Positions 19,201 to 24,188 of a stretch of DNA of 28,896 nucleotides are shown here, in pieces; position 1 is the first letter of the stretch; each line of letters starts with the position of its first letter. The position numbers were made by a program, and so were the translations under genes. The DNA is taken from the NCBI GenBank assembly GCA_027575765.1, contig JANBPT010000605.1, positions 1 to 28,896 of the forward strand. The letters run 5' to 3'. Below the pieces are notes generated by a model. That model searched no databases and was not told the origin of the DNA. It saw nothing but the letters and a program-made list of their open reading frames with translations. This DNA is from Tieghemiomyces parasiticus. Lineage: Eukaryota; Kickxellomycota; Dimargaritomycetes; Dimargaritales; Dimargaritaceae.

Positions 19201-21303
19201 GACGGCAGTGGTCTTGCCGGCACCAGTCTCGCCCACGAGGAGGACCGGCTCGTTCATGGTCACGGCGGCGCCCAGGCGCTCCAGGGTGCGCAGGGCGAGG
19301 TGCGTGTAGGCGAACCGCCCGGACGAGTCTCGAGCGGTGGCGGCCACCTGCCCGTCGGCCACGGGCAGGGTGATGCGGCCGATCTGAAGGCGCTGGGCGT
19401 GGCTGGTAACCAGGGCCGGGCGGTGGGTGGCCTCCCATTGTTCGACAGTGTCCGCTGTAAGACCTAGGCCGGCTCCCAGCGCCTGCAATAGGACAAGCCG
19501 GGCGGCCGGGGCAGGTACCATCTCAGCAAACACATCTCCGCCGGCCTGGTAAAGTGCCAGTTGGCTGTCACGGGTCAGCGTGATGGGGGCCGAGCCGACG
19601 GCTGTCGTGCCGACATTGGCATAGTAAGCGTCGACCCGATGGACCCATTTGAAGAGGTCACGGGCGGACAGGACCCGGACAGTGCCGCCGGATTGAGCGA
19701 CCGCGGGGGTCAGGGTAGCCTGGCGTACGGCGTGGAACGTGGCCACAAGGTGGGGACTCAATTCGTCCAAACGAGGGTACCTCTCAGCCACGGCCCGGGT
19801 CAGTTCGTCGAGTTGCAAGGCATGCACCTCGACGGAAGTCCAGAGCTGGCCCAACACCTGGTCACTGGCGCCGGGGCGGACCACCGCGCGGCCATCGGCC
19901 AGGCGAGTCACACGGCGGGTGGCAAACAGCTGGAACCGATGATGAGCTGGGAGCCGCTCTCCACGACCAGGGACGAAAAGAACACGTTCCTCAAGCAATG
20001 GGACCAAGGCGGAGACCACGTCGAGCGGGGCCAGGTCGACGTCCTCAATCAGGATCCACCAGCCCGCCGTCACAGCCGCGGCCAGAACGCCGGGTTGCCA
20101 GCGGAACTCGCCGGGCGTGGAAGTGGTCACGTAGGTCCCGAGCAGTACCTTGGTGTCAGTCTGGTCGCCCAGATGCAGTTTGACGAGGCGGTGACCCGTC
20201 GCGGTGGCCAAATGTTCGACTAGGCAGGTCTTACCGGCGCCGGTCTCTCCCTCTAGGAGGGCTGGGGCACCCAGTGAGGCGGCCAAGGCCAGGGCGCGGA
20301 GGTTAGCGGTGGTAGTCGGCGCGAGGACTAAAGGGGTGGTGACTGGGGTCGCTGGCAGTTGGACGGCGGGTTCCGGGGACCTCACCAGGAGAACGCCAGA
20401 CACGGAGACAGTCAGCGGACACAGGGCAGCCGTGTTCAATTGCCAGGCCGGACCGGCGGCGGGGGCTGGAGTGGCAAAGAATCGCTGGTTGGTGGTGAGG
20501 ATCAGGTCTCGCTCGGCCTGGATACGCTCCTGCGTGCGAAACGGGGCCAGCTCAAACGGCTGTCGACACTCAGCGGTGAGGACGCGGTCGAGGACCGTGG
20601 TGACCTCCTTAGATCCGGCACCGAGGGAGCGGGCCAGGGCGGTGGAGGCGTAGTAGATTGCTGCGGGAAGGTGACCCGCCGTTGTATCGACCACGAAGGT
20701 CTCGAGGGCGCCCCAGTTCCAGAGTGGACGGAAGAGGCGCGGGTGCAAGTCCAACAACCGATCGGCGGCAGTGATCAAGCGGGCGCGGGCCTCAGGGCAG
20801 TGTGGACCCGTCGCCAGATCGGTCAGCGGACAGGGTTGACCTGCAAAGAACCCGGCAGCTAACTGGGCCGCCTGCGGATAGTTGGGGAGGAGTTGGGCGA
20901 AGGCCACAACGGCTAGATCGACGGGCCGCCACATTACGCCGTCGGCCGCGGGCACCCGATCAAAGATGGCCGTGCGGGACCCCGGTAGACACCACCGCGC
21001 TATGAGGTCGAGAAGAACTGGGCGGAAAAGGAGGGCGACGGCAGTAGTGTGGGACGGACTGAGAAGCAAGGCGCTGAGGGCGTCCAGAGCCCGGACGCTG
21101 TCGGCGTGGTGGCCGGTGGTAGTCGATGGTGCGGAGAAAGTAGCCTGTAATGCGGCCAATTGAGCTAGGACGGCCGTCGTGTCGAGCTGCAGGGTATCCT
21201 CCGGGTCTACCACTTCCCGAAGGGCGTCATTGAGGCCGCCAGCTAGTAGGGCGCTCAGCCCGGGTAGGTAATCGAGCCGGAAGGGATCGAAGTCGGTCGT
21301 CAT
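4273..21303 (-). CDS. MDN1: Midasin, giant dynein-like AAA ATPase of 60S ribosome assembly
   Basis: One uninterrupted frame encodes 5676 residues; midasins are about 4700-5600 residues in yeasts and human. The nucleolar/nuclear ATPase removes assembly factors (Ytm1, Rsa4) from pre-60S particles. Six Walker A motifs are intact: GETGAGKT at 352 and 691, GPTSSGKT at 1144, GETGTGKT at 1437, GSPGVGKT at 1896 and GGPAVGKT at 2233. Walker B is DE in AAA2-AAA5, ED in AAA1 and DN in AAA6. AAA2 carries an insert with a basic PKRAR (816-820). A long helical linker follows (about 2500-4680), then an acidic Asp/Glu region (about 4681-5360) holding the conserved NPYRSL block near 5174. The C-terminal VWA/MIDAS domain has DDSKS at 5470-5474 and binds UBL partners. 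The start is the ATG at 21303, in a GCCACC context. The frame stays open 28 codons further but has no earlier ATG, only a TTG. The stop is TGA. The assignment is secure. Confidence 0.98.
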   Translation of the reverse strand: MTTDFDPFRLDYLPGLSALLAGGLNDALREVVDPEDTLQLDTTAVLAQLAALQATFSAPSTTTGHHADSVRALDALSALLLSPSHTTAVALLFRPVLLDLIARWCLPGSRTAIFDRVPAADGVMWRPVDLAVVAFAQLLPNYPQAAQLAAGFFAGQPCPLTDLATGPHCPEARARLITAADRLLDLHPRLFRPLWNWGALETFVVDTTAGHLPAAIYYASTALARSLGAGSKEVTTVLDRVLTAECRQPFELAPFRTQERIQAERDLILTTNQRFFATPAPAAGPAWQLNTAALCPLTVSVSGVLLVRSPEPAVQLPATPVTTPLVLAPTTTANLRALALAASLGAPALLEGETGAGKTCLVEHLATATGHRLVKLHLGDQTDTKVLLGTYVTTSTPGEFRWQPGVLAAAVTAGWWILIEDVDLAPLDVVSALVPLLEERVLFVPGRGERLPAHHRFQLFATRRVTRLADGRAVVRPGASDQVLGQLWTSVEVHALQLDELTRAVAERYPRLDELSPHLVATFHAVRQATLTPAVAQSGGTVRVLSARDLFKWVHRVDAYYANVGTTAVGSAPITLTRDSQLALYQAGGDVFAEMVPAPAARLVLLQALGAGLGLTADTVEQWEATHRPALVTSHAQRLQIGRITLPVADGQVAATARDSSGRFAYTHLALRTLERLGAAVTMNEPVLLVGETGAGKTTAVQHLADLLHRPLHVINLSQQSDSADLLGGFKPVDARVLALPLKDTFEDLFPRTFSQIKNLAYLKKVREYFVKQQWRFLVQAFTGAVKLAEQRLQRKGSKAGGPDNNAEDGRPASEPKRARGSASPHDDPAALGRSWHNFADRVKTFAAQLGHLDRHLVFSFVEGTLVRALRLGHWVLLDEMNLASAETLEALGDLLQHPTGSVLLTERGDATPVPRHRNFRLFACINPATDVGKRDLPPGLRSRFTELYAVSPDARPDDLALIIRTYLTPAARGDPGPLATRVADFYRAAKDLAAAHTLVDGANQRPHYSIRSLARALRYVQGAVARYPLRRALHDGLTMTFVTQLAPASQTRLGAELTKHLGKCPALESSKSSTAGTDDGDDTSASNVVAAEVPFAGYFLPRGPELIDPATTAYYILTPSVRQHLADLARVTMHGAYPVLLQGPTSSGKTSMVEYLAKIAGHRFVRINNHEHTDLQEYLGSYVAEGERLVFREGALVQALRAGHWLVLDELNLAPSDVLEALNRLLDDNRELLLAETQEVIHPHPNFRLFATQNPAGLYGGRKALSRAFRNRFVELHFDDLPEDELETILAARCKIAPSYGRRMVQVYRKLTAARQTARVFESKHGFITLRDLFRWALRPVVGLEALASHGYMILAERVRRPADRVVVKQALEDVMRVTLDENVLYAVEDMPEYLAYQARVAAGSAPPVAWTGALRRQFALVVNAVRQREPVLLVGETGTGKTTVCQMLEVIYDRPLHILNCHQNTETADLLGGQRPARSRGRLTTQLHQELARFFHLAEQILEPSEASENEERVDDDLVRQLDSIGLDTSYAGVEVAEEPAAVAEPLTMDTGSGDEAEIDPNLEAVETTEARWDRFQAMVAVPEFPSDHLALQAAIGRLRDLHARAGALFEWRDGPLVQALRQGHLFLLDEIALADDSVLERLNSVLEPGCTLALAERGGVQLEELTGHADFRFLATMNPGGDYGKRELSPALRNRFTEIWVPPVTNQDDLLRIVAERLGDPTWQPYASAVLAFTAWFSAHVPHVPAAGTNFSLRDYLGWADFLRATRDRLPAPLAFVYGGRLTAVDGLGTHAAAGRFTSPEHLQTFRTSCHEQLVELASRAAGRPASELPLVDPTPADLSLTETTFGAGAFTIARGPIPTASVDFTFHAPTPFRNLMRLLGGLQIGKPLLLEGSPGVGKTSLVAALAAAAGFPLVRLNLSEQTDLADLFGADLPAESDDDVRGGAFRWCDAAFLRAMRDGHWVLLDEINLASQTVLEGLNACLDHRGTVYVPELDRSFPRHPTFRVFAAQNPLGQGGGRKGLPQSFVNRFTQIYVDALTPVDLEAILRHAHPSVPTQTLSTVLAFNQQLHEATMVRREFGQTGAPWEFNLRDVFRWLALLRDAGDVLGKDARPVDYLATLYLQRLRTPHDRQRARELFWRVATAVGQATDADECIVADEDRADSCAMEQIPNLELSPTTLRVGKASLPRIPPPPLADQNTDDLYILPGTLPALETLMLCVRHRWLPLLVGGPAVGKTHLVRLLSRLTGHPLREFAMNSAVDAMELLGGFEQYDLHRHRTRLVDGLQTLLAQVARTYLTTATARLPTPLADLWALHRRCVQAADPAAALRPIKRLLTLLHPVVGGLVQDDTLGPRLTALEMQHRDLAAAVPLPVQGRFEWIDGVLVEALERGDWLLIDNANLCSPSVLDRLNGLLEPNGTLALHERGLVDSTVRTIVPHPDFRLFMTCNPQFGELSRAMRNRGIEIALPTNECAPNAVTSTAPYQPADLARVLTAYALDRSSRGQTWLQAATTSDAGETGDALPPVSLRDVAQLGRSFVERWQRGWPVDVTLPSHATLSSHPALLLTAARLAAGLPAVCYEGLTTALAHVGHFFYLLTTPDAALEEALGDTEQLLPSPTPAQRRQTAAAELVAALPSVAVPYLRALLAHLTRPGHLSPALSATVVTPLGAALTHLVSHPVQSALADCEVRVGASVGGCPHAFAGQRLKVRYDAILQRALVEAPGASAAEINSAYAALLDTWRLTVNLTVMLAVERDEARAAFAADPTTWSATQRSLGFHAGRVPTAPPAVVPLAPYLDALAALLDEAATAITQLPVITPATPNIGCLWDLLRLRARLADLGRASALEMSAAADLGRRLIAAFEVLRGLPWVTSMAAWSVATEAGATFVSAVGLRAGELAGRVWTEFHPVPLTAPELLAVHDRIIEVNRILTDSPAARHWLRDPLATSAARVVAARRDLVTAHATLYALEAQCESDRPTLLTPLVATIDALATQFIPSEEAHDGVSHHSTQDVKPDDKRKEEEETTADHPFLALLDYFTLALERRVVTGLRRWLMIAADAGASDTIRSDLVRDLRDLLQYGLQVTTRDPLTLTAHQRTLWLLEADARSTDLHPLLTELTAAAADRLWTQLPTGPAALTRDAVTQEMTALVVSLGTGPADQLAATRRQLAHVRTPLEAFATYFKDPLTAEATDLLLIHLHLLRWTAGGQPSPAHDLTADHVLDTLLSLSQARCCTKSELLDVDLAVYTHLGDAPLPTEPSFSLRTSLDHTLKACVAIARRAPATRHLGQAYFALGQGLANLLVPETAVDPAMKQLLAWESLFADHRSAQADVDAATGMQIALTGHPTSPALRQYQLRLDSVIARARTLPAARIQRPDPAAFAQVFRDTRHLLQNVLGTQSLGPLLTQLTARIDSHSLPPAATVERLAFVQDTLHHLLGRLAARYPAYRDVIVPLQAFVRHAQHGLAYLAVPTSTGTTPEAGDDLAYDLLAFPFFGCLRPRAWLTMAISPARLTVIRSQCLADGDEGGLKKYLAILRTLLYWLRTRWAATAPLDHTTNDLVEARDALFAQVQSVWHAVAERRRERAREEGSLYKTRPDHFDAEDPEAAEARELQTLFPSYAEEFSEFQKDDGEDASDSAMAPVELAKRQLDAAADLDADVLADLVSLHRDLYLRPAPEVSSDPHRLRTVLRVYTAVGEGLLPASDLPASAAQRLLPAHLTALNAVAPHNASGPETPGLAFGRYLAVREPGDRYDFYADPHLNETSTFAALLGELDARLIQLQAAWPDQPVLARLRDLVTRLRSQPASSPLAKWLTGVELFLTQAQDWELYASREFALRPWLDRLSQVVVHWRQLELECWPHLLEGEFRRHRRRAHVWWLHLYNLVIAPLVPGEDREADDEDADRSDPTALLTTLVSFLRTSTLGEFAARLELLRAFAKHLATVPSTTSNSSIGPLLDHVIHYYSVYEAPLAAERRQGVQPVAKELTDFVRIATFKDVNVHALRASAQKTHRELHKCLQKVRAVLNTPVDALITRVDSRVLLTVTETEAAASADPSDTALLPAQLSSKDARRLLLRRNRPTTSAPTIYHEFLAGVESQMRPGLQTITDVVDRLADTSLDPSSLTSQVIAAVARPRYDQWAPALRRLQRLVADGGLYRDTLPISRGVAAFAHHAVIRMTDLKNSAPTVDPEKDVEAQRTIRAQFYRRLKVIKQKTLTDYVRQLKRLGLKPRPRPDIRQRLQPATLFATPYTDLEGAFFKPLALVDPEALTAHPQLENAALAWQRADQQYPRLLARLTLVQQAPSSPVAPDLPPGTTERLVGYSESAVDGVILLRDRLRTMAPAVAQVTLLTCAWAPAVATRASCAVLAPGWFATFRDLASYVAMVHESVGQTVEILEANCKPEGETPDFLRCLRQLYSRAAALAATLTSYVTQLHSLGEADPCFAPPGILAVWDETFTYLRSLPAEATELLARNPDLRGFLEPMVSSLSGFLADHHDLSTPTMIEPVAIDAADVAPCDSGTLPPSLLTAARALDSLVDGLLIAFQAIRAAAPANELTQDSKMEGTDDEGDADGDFLPDEALTRPHQQFTHLKSALALDQVTRNLIQVTMAVRTALLDPLATPSIQAYLRRALADANAFVAQYVRLAQHAVVDLVLYHGAAARVAYLLTTAAVHLLRDGFCTPAPEEDGEAGDDGADGEAADGTGMGEGTGEKNVSDEIENEDQVEGTKDEEKDDKANDPNRDREGEDIEMEQDFDGDLGDADLTDADDQSDGDEEDDEEPELSEQIGDVDLNDPTAVDDKLWDDDAPDDQDPAEAQLDPNQATTAGEQETVAKEEEDGGQDDKKDAQQKKKEEEKEDPNQPPSNEGPEDGTENEPGDEDAENSEPEDELGAEMNPDDLAPMDPKAGDTMDLPDDLGMPDPENDQEGEDQEDGAEEPEGPDDGADDPRLGDEAGPTVQPPEDEAGADGEGPDDEVGNAVEPDRPLDDAMDQDGDEPDPEVGAEDDNNAEDSARPDPADEQGDAPDEPPAEQPEPEETPRDDEDETAAAAGEAGENAMDEDQPGEQPDEDNAEAPKAALNDHQMPETYGVEEEGDEGQAQEAIKAQPQAGQGADDDDKEKENGKEDDIAPRSEADRIDRPDARQGESSAQDTADTQATREAAQDAPAQESDGANATERHANPYRSLADATESWSRRLHLTERPEDTPAGDNDPARDEPETKETEPEAMDVDGAFEYTREDEQHAHAALADAPVAEAPQADGEIGHAPQPDETDRSLPEDTSEPLEVDTEEARARLEALMRGEDPDGTNGTDDEGQAAATAAHALDGALLQNGPAEDSGLLEDDDQPADPDPTLLNHAEEEPAAEEARAEATRQALAHATEQLKAAGPNLTRDAALALWQRYEALTHDLALSLCEQLRLILEPTLATQLRGDYRTGKRLNMRKIIPYIASEYKKDKIWLRRTKPSKRQYQILIAVDDSKSMAGSRAVELAFETLALTTRALTQLEAGSLAVARFGHQLDVLHPFDTPFTSDTGAALLTDFTFQQTRTNVAHMLDESLDLFDDARRAASSTGGGSAADLWQLHLILSDGVCEDHDRLRALVRRGAERRVMVLFIVLDNKPANQSILELNHVAYETVDGVQRLRMARYLDSFPFTYYLVLRDIKALPSVLADALRQYFSLVAEQ
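5215..7262 (-). other. Asp/Glu-rich flexible segment within midasin
   Basis: This part of the midasin frame (about residues 4681-5363) is dominated by Asp, Glu, Gly, Pro, Ala and Gln, with short Lys clusters such as the QQKKKEEEKE block. In midasins it forms a long flexible tether that lets the C-terminal MIDAS domain reach the AAA ring. Because GAC and GAG codons read as GTC and CTC on the other strand, the antisense frames are stop-poor here and yield long spurious open frames. Confidence 0.9.
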
Positions 21304-22409
21304 GGTGGCAATTCGGTATCGAACCGGGAAACGGGAATAGGCCCAAAGTATGGAATGCGGAGTAGTCGTAGCGAATCGATGCGCCAAAGACTATCAGCAA
21401 TTAGGTACAGAGTATCGAGAAACGGCGAGGCCCCCAGAAGGCTTTTCTAGACTCCTACGCTAACCTGCCGCAGAAAAAAAGTTGTATGTAGTCGCCGGGG
21501 TACCTGATTGCTCGATTCGGGCCTGAAGCAATAATGTGACAAATGGAAAGAAAAAAAAAAAAGTTAATACTCTGTAGCCCTCCGCAGTGAACTAGCAGGT
21601 CCATGGATTCTGATTGGCTTAATTCAAGTCATCGCTTGCTCGAGCCTGGCAACCTTGTCTGCATCTAACCCCACCACCAGCCGGTGACTAGGGCCCCTCT
21701 ATTTCATCGCTCCTGGACCTAATAGCCGGGCATAATGGGCGGTAGTTTTATATAATGCCAGGAAGTACTGAGTTTTCGCCATTGTATATGTCAATATATT
21801 GGGAATACGACAGCGCCAAACTGTGGACCAAGCCCAATGCAGCTGAGAGTGTTAACTGCAACATTCAACTGAATACATTCAAGCCCGGTTATTTGACGAA
21901 GCCTTTACGGCCGGGTAATTTTTTTCCTCAGGGCCATCCAAATCTCTGTCGACCGACCGGTACCTTGGGCGTAACAGCCAGTCGATTCCCTTTTGGTAGC
22001 GAAAACGACACCAAGATAACCCCTTGCGCAGCCAGCGAAGGTTGAGGTTGTCGTAGAACTCCTCTACCGCCTTAGCGTCGACCCGTAGCTGCTAGCTGCC
22101 TGCCCAATGGGAAGCCTTCCACTGGTATAAGGATAAACGCCGTTCTACTCATCGGATCGCCACCTTCCCCCGGCAGCTTCCTATGGCCCTTTGCGTCCAT
22201 AGTTGATCTCCAACAGGCAACTGGCCCACGCTTACTAACCTACGCTTTCCATGAATTTGCAAGTCAAGAGCTGCGGTCGCGCTTAGAAGAGCTGGCTGAG
22301 GTGGTTTACTCAGCTTGCAATTCTTCACTCCTATATTCCTACAGTATACTTTTCTTTTGCGGGCCTTTCCTGCGCCTCCCTATCCCATACCTCACCCTAC
22401 TTTAGTACC
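21304..22409. promoter_or_regulatory. Divergent promoter region between midasin and tyrosinase
   Basis: This 1.1-kb spacer lies between two genes transcribed away from each other. On the midasin side there is an inverted CCAAT box in the extended form AGCCAATCAG (core 21613-21617 read on minus), about 310 nt before the ATG. An A12 run lies at 21551-21562 and a shorter A run near 21474-21480; poly(dA:dT) tracts tend to exclude nucleosomes. On the tyrosinase side there are CCAAT cores at about 21834-21838 and 22104-22108, and a pyrimidine-rich tract from about 22340 to the start. A 96-codon plus-strand frame at 21755-22045 shows no recognisable protein features and is not called. The elements are visible; their function is inferred. 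Confidence 0.5.
21551..21562. repeat. A12 homopolymer run
   Basis: There are twelve consecutive A residues on the plus strand (T12 in the midasin sense), about 250 nt upstream of the midasin ATG. It is a likely nucleosome-depleting promoter tract and a probable length-variable site. Confidence 0.7.
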
Positions 22410-23471
22410 ATGTCCTATCTGCCTACGGCTTGGAACGCCCCACGCCTAACCGTCCACCGGGCTGGCCGCTGGGGTCTCACTATAGCCGCGGTAGGGTTCG
22501 TCCTCCTCATCTTTGGCCTCCTTGGCCGGGGCCCGCCAACCGCCCATAACTTCACCCCAGCTGGCCTCACCGACAACGATTCCAACTCAAGCCTGAGTTC
22601 AATGCCGGCGGACTTTCCAGCCCCGACACCGACGGCGGCATGTCCGCGCATCCGCATACGCCGTTCCATCACGCGCATGAACTCCACCGAGCGCCGTCGG
22701 TTCCTGGCCGCCCACCGCCGCCTGAACGACCCGCGGTCCAGCCGGCCCAACCGATTTGACCACCTCGTAGCACACCACGGCCAGCACCACGATTTTATAC
22801 ATGAAGGCGCGCCCATTTTCCCTTGGCACAGGGTCTTCATTCGCGATTACGAGGCCGCCCTCCAGGTCATTGACCCGGCCGTCACACTGCCCTATTGGGA
22901 CTGGTCCGAGCACGGTCTCTACCCGGAAACTAGTCCCGTGTTCCAGGGCGGCTCTGACTGGTTCGGCGGGAACGGTGCGGGTCCGCACCACTGCGTGCCC
23001 GATGGTGCGCTAGCTGACCTGCCGGTATTTTACACCGAGGAAAAGACGTTCCCGGCCGGCCAGGCGCCTTGTCTTCGCCGGCAGTTCGATAAGGCTAACG
23101 GGACCATGTCGACCTGGTTCGAGGATGTAGCGATCCGCCGGTGGTTACGAGCCGCCGACAACTACACCGAGTTCCGGGAGGCAATTGAACCCCCGCACTG
23201 GCTCGTCCATACCTCGCTCGCCGGCGACATGAACACGCGGTACGCTCCCAACGACGCGCTGTTCTTTTTGCACCACGCTTACATTGACAAACTATGGAAC
23301 GACTGGATGGCCATGGACCCCAGCGGCAAAAGGTATAGTGAATATAACGGGCAGTTGAAGGATGGTTCGCCAGCGGCCCCGACCGATATCATCCGCGGGT
23401 ATGACCAAATCCGGGTGGTCGACGTGATCGACTCGACTGCCAACCCCCGTTTATGTTATGTGTACGCTTAG
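22410..23471 (+). CDS. Membrane-anchored tyrosinase (type 3 copper phenol oxidase)
   Basis: This single-exon gene encodes 353 residues; the start has A at -3. Tyrosinases hydroxylate phenols and oxidise catechols to quinones, usually for melanin-type pigments. The CuA site is visible as H131 and H140 in HEGAPIFPWHR, with the first ligand among H118-H127. This follows the HxxxxFxxWHR pattern, with Ile at the usual Phe. The CuB site has H263 and H267 (HxxxH) and H289 within NDALFFLHHAYID, ending at D293. It matches the CuB signature except for Ala in place of Pro. A central HCVPDG block and a C-terminal YVY at 350-352 are typical of the core domain. A basic N-terminus followed by a hydrophobic segment at about 21-39 suggests a signal anchor, placing the catalytic domain in the lumen or outside the cell. 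A cleaved signal peptide is possible. The questin-oxidase-like gene follows 717 nt downstream on the same strand. Confidence 0.94.
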   Translation: MSYLPTAWNAPRLTVHRAGRWGLTIAAVGFVLLIFGLLGRGPPTAHNFTPAGLTDNDSNSSLSSMPADFPAPTPTAACPRIRIRRSITRMNSTERRRFLAAHRRLNDPRSSRPNRFDHLVAHHGQHHDFIHEGAPIFPWHRVFIRDYEAALQVIDPAVTLPYWDWSEHGLYPETSPVFQGGSDWFGGNGAGPHHCVPDGALADLPVFYTEEKTFPAGQAPCLRRQFDKANGTMSTWFEDVAIRRWLRAADNYTEFREAIEPPHWLVHTSLAGDMNTRYAPNDALFFLHHAYIDKLWNDWMAMDPSGKRYSEYNGQLKDGSPAAPTDIIRGYDQIRVVDVIDSTANPRLCYVYA

Positions 23472-24188
23472 GGTGGTGTGATAAGTGCAAGTGGAGGGGT
23501 ACCGATGCCCCTGATTATTTTTTTATACGCCTTATGTTGGCCCTTGTATTTGTACGCTCATATTTAAAGTTTATAGCCATATCTCAAACTGAGGTTGGCG
23601 AGCCCCAAGATACCCAGTTTGGAATGCATGGTACATCATACGGAGGGGATAATTCAACATAACTTGGCCGGTGTGGATTCTAGCCTTCATTTGCGCTGTG
23701 TCAGGGGGGTGCTGGTGGTTACGTCGCGAAAACCCGAGTAAAGCAGCAATGTAGCAAACGAAGTCTGCTGGAAACAATTAGTCAAGGTCGTACGGGCCTT
23801 TCAAGGGGATGAGGGGGGTGATGGAAATAGTGGCTCAGCAAATTAACTCGCCAGTGTCGCGCAACCTAGCGGTTGGAAGTTTGCTTGGCCCGACGTCGCC
23901 TACTGCGCGCCAAAGAACCTGGGGCTGGTAGCTGGGTGTCATAGTGAATGAGCGGAGGAGGGGGCAGGGGCCCACAGAACCCCCTCGGTCGCCTGCGTCG
24001 TGAAATTACCCAACTCTCAACCGAATAACCTCGCACGACTTGCCCTGAACACCCATGAAATTACAGTGTCCCCGACCTTTGGAGCCAGTTCACTTGTCAC
24101 TCAGCCCTTCATTTACGTTCTTAACCTGGCATATTCTCGTACCTATCCCACAACCCCTTCACTCCTACCCTTCCGTCATTACCTAACC
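23472..24188 (+). other. Spacer between tyrosinase and questin-oxidase-like gene
   Basis: This 717-nt stretch contains the tyrosinase 3' UTR (AT-rich to about 23660) and the promoter of the next gene. A purine-rich patch lies at about 23800-23850. A C/T-rich stretch at about 24120-24185 leads directly into the ATG at 24189. The frame continues open upstream of that ATG to a GTG at 24000, but there is no earlier ATG. No CCAAT core or RNA gene was found. Confidence 0.4.

Noticed and set aside
21304..21387. 28-codon N-terminal extension of the midasin frame
   Set aside because: The extension begins with TTG (reading GCGCATCGA after it), not ATG, and has no upstream ATG. The ATG at 21303 has a near-perfect GCCACC context and is the natural start.
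21755..22045. 96-codon plus-strand frame in the midasin/tyrosinase promoter
   Set aside because: It has an ATG but no recognisable motif, mixed composition and a weak start context. It could be an upstream ORF but evidence is lacking.
24000..24188. 63-codon N-terminal extension of the questin-oxidase-like frame
   Set aside because: It begins at GTG, has no in-frame ATG, and the stretch before 24189 is pyrimidine-rich like a promoter or 5' UTR.
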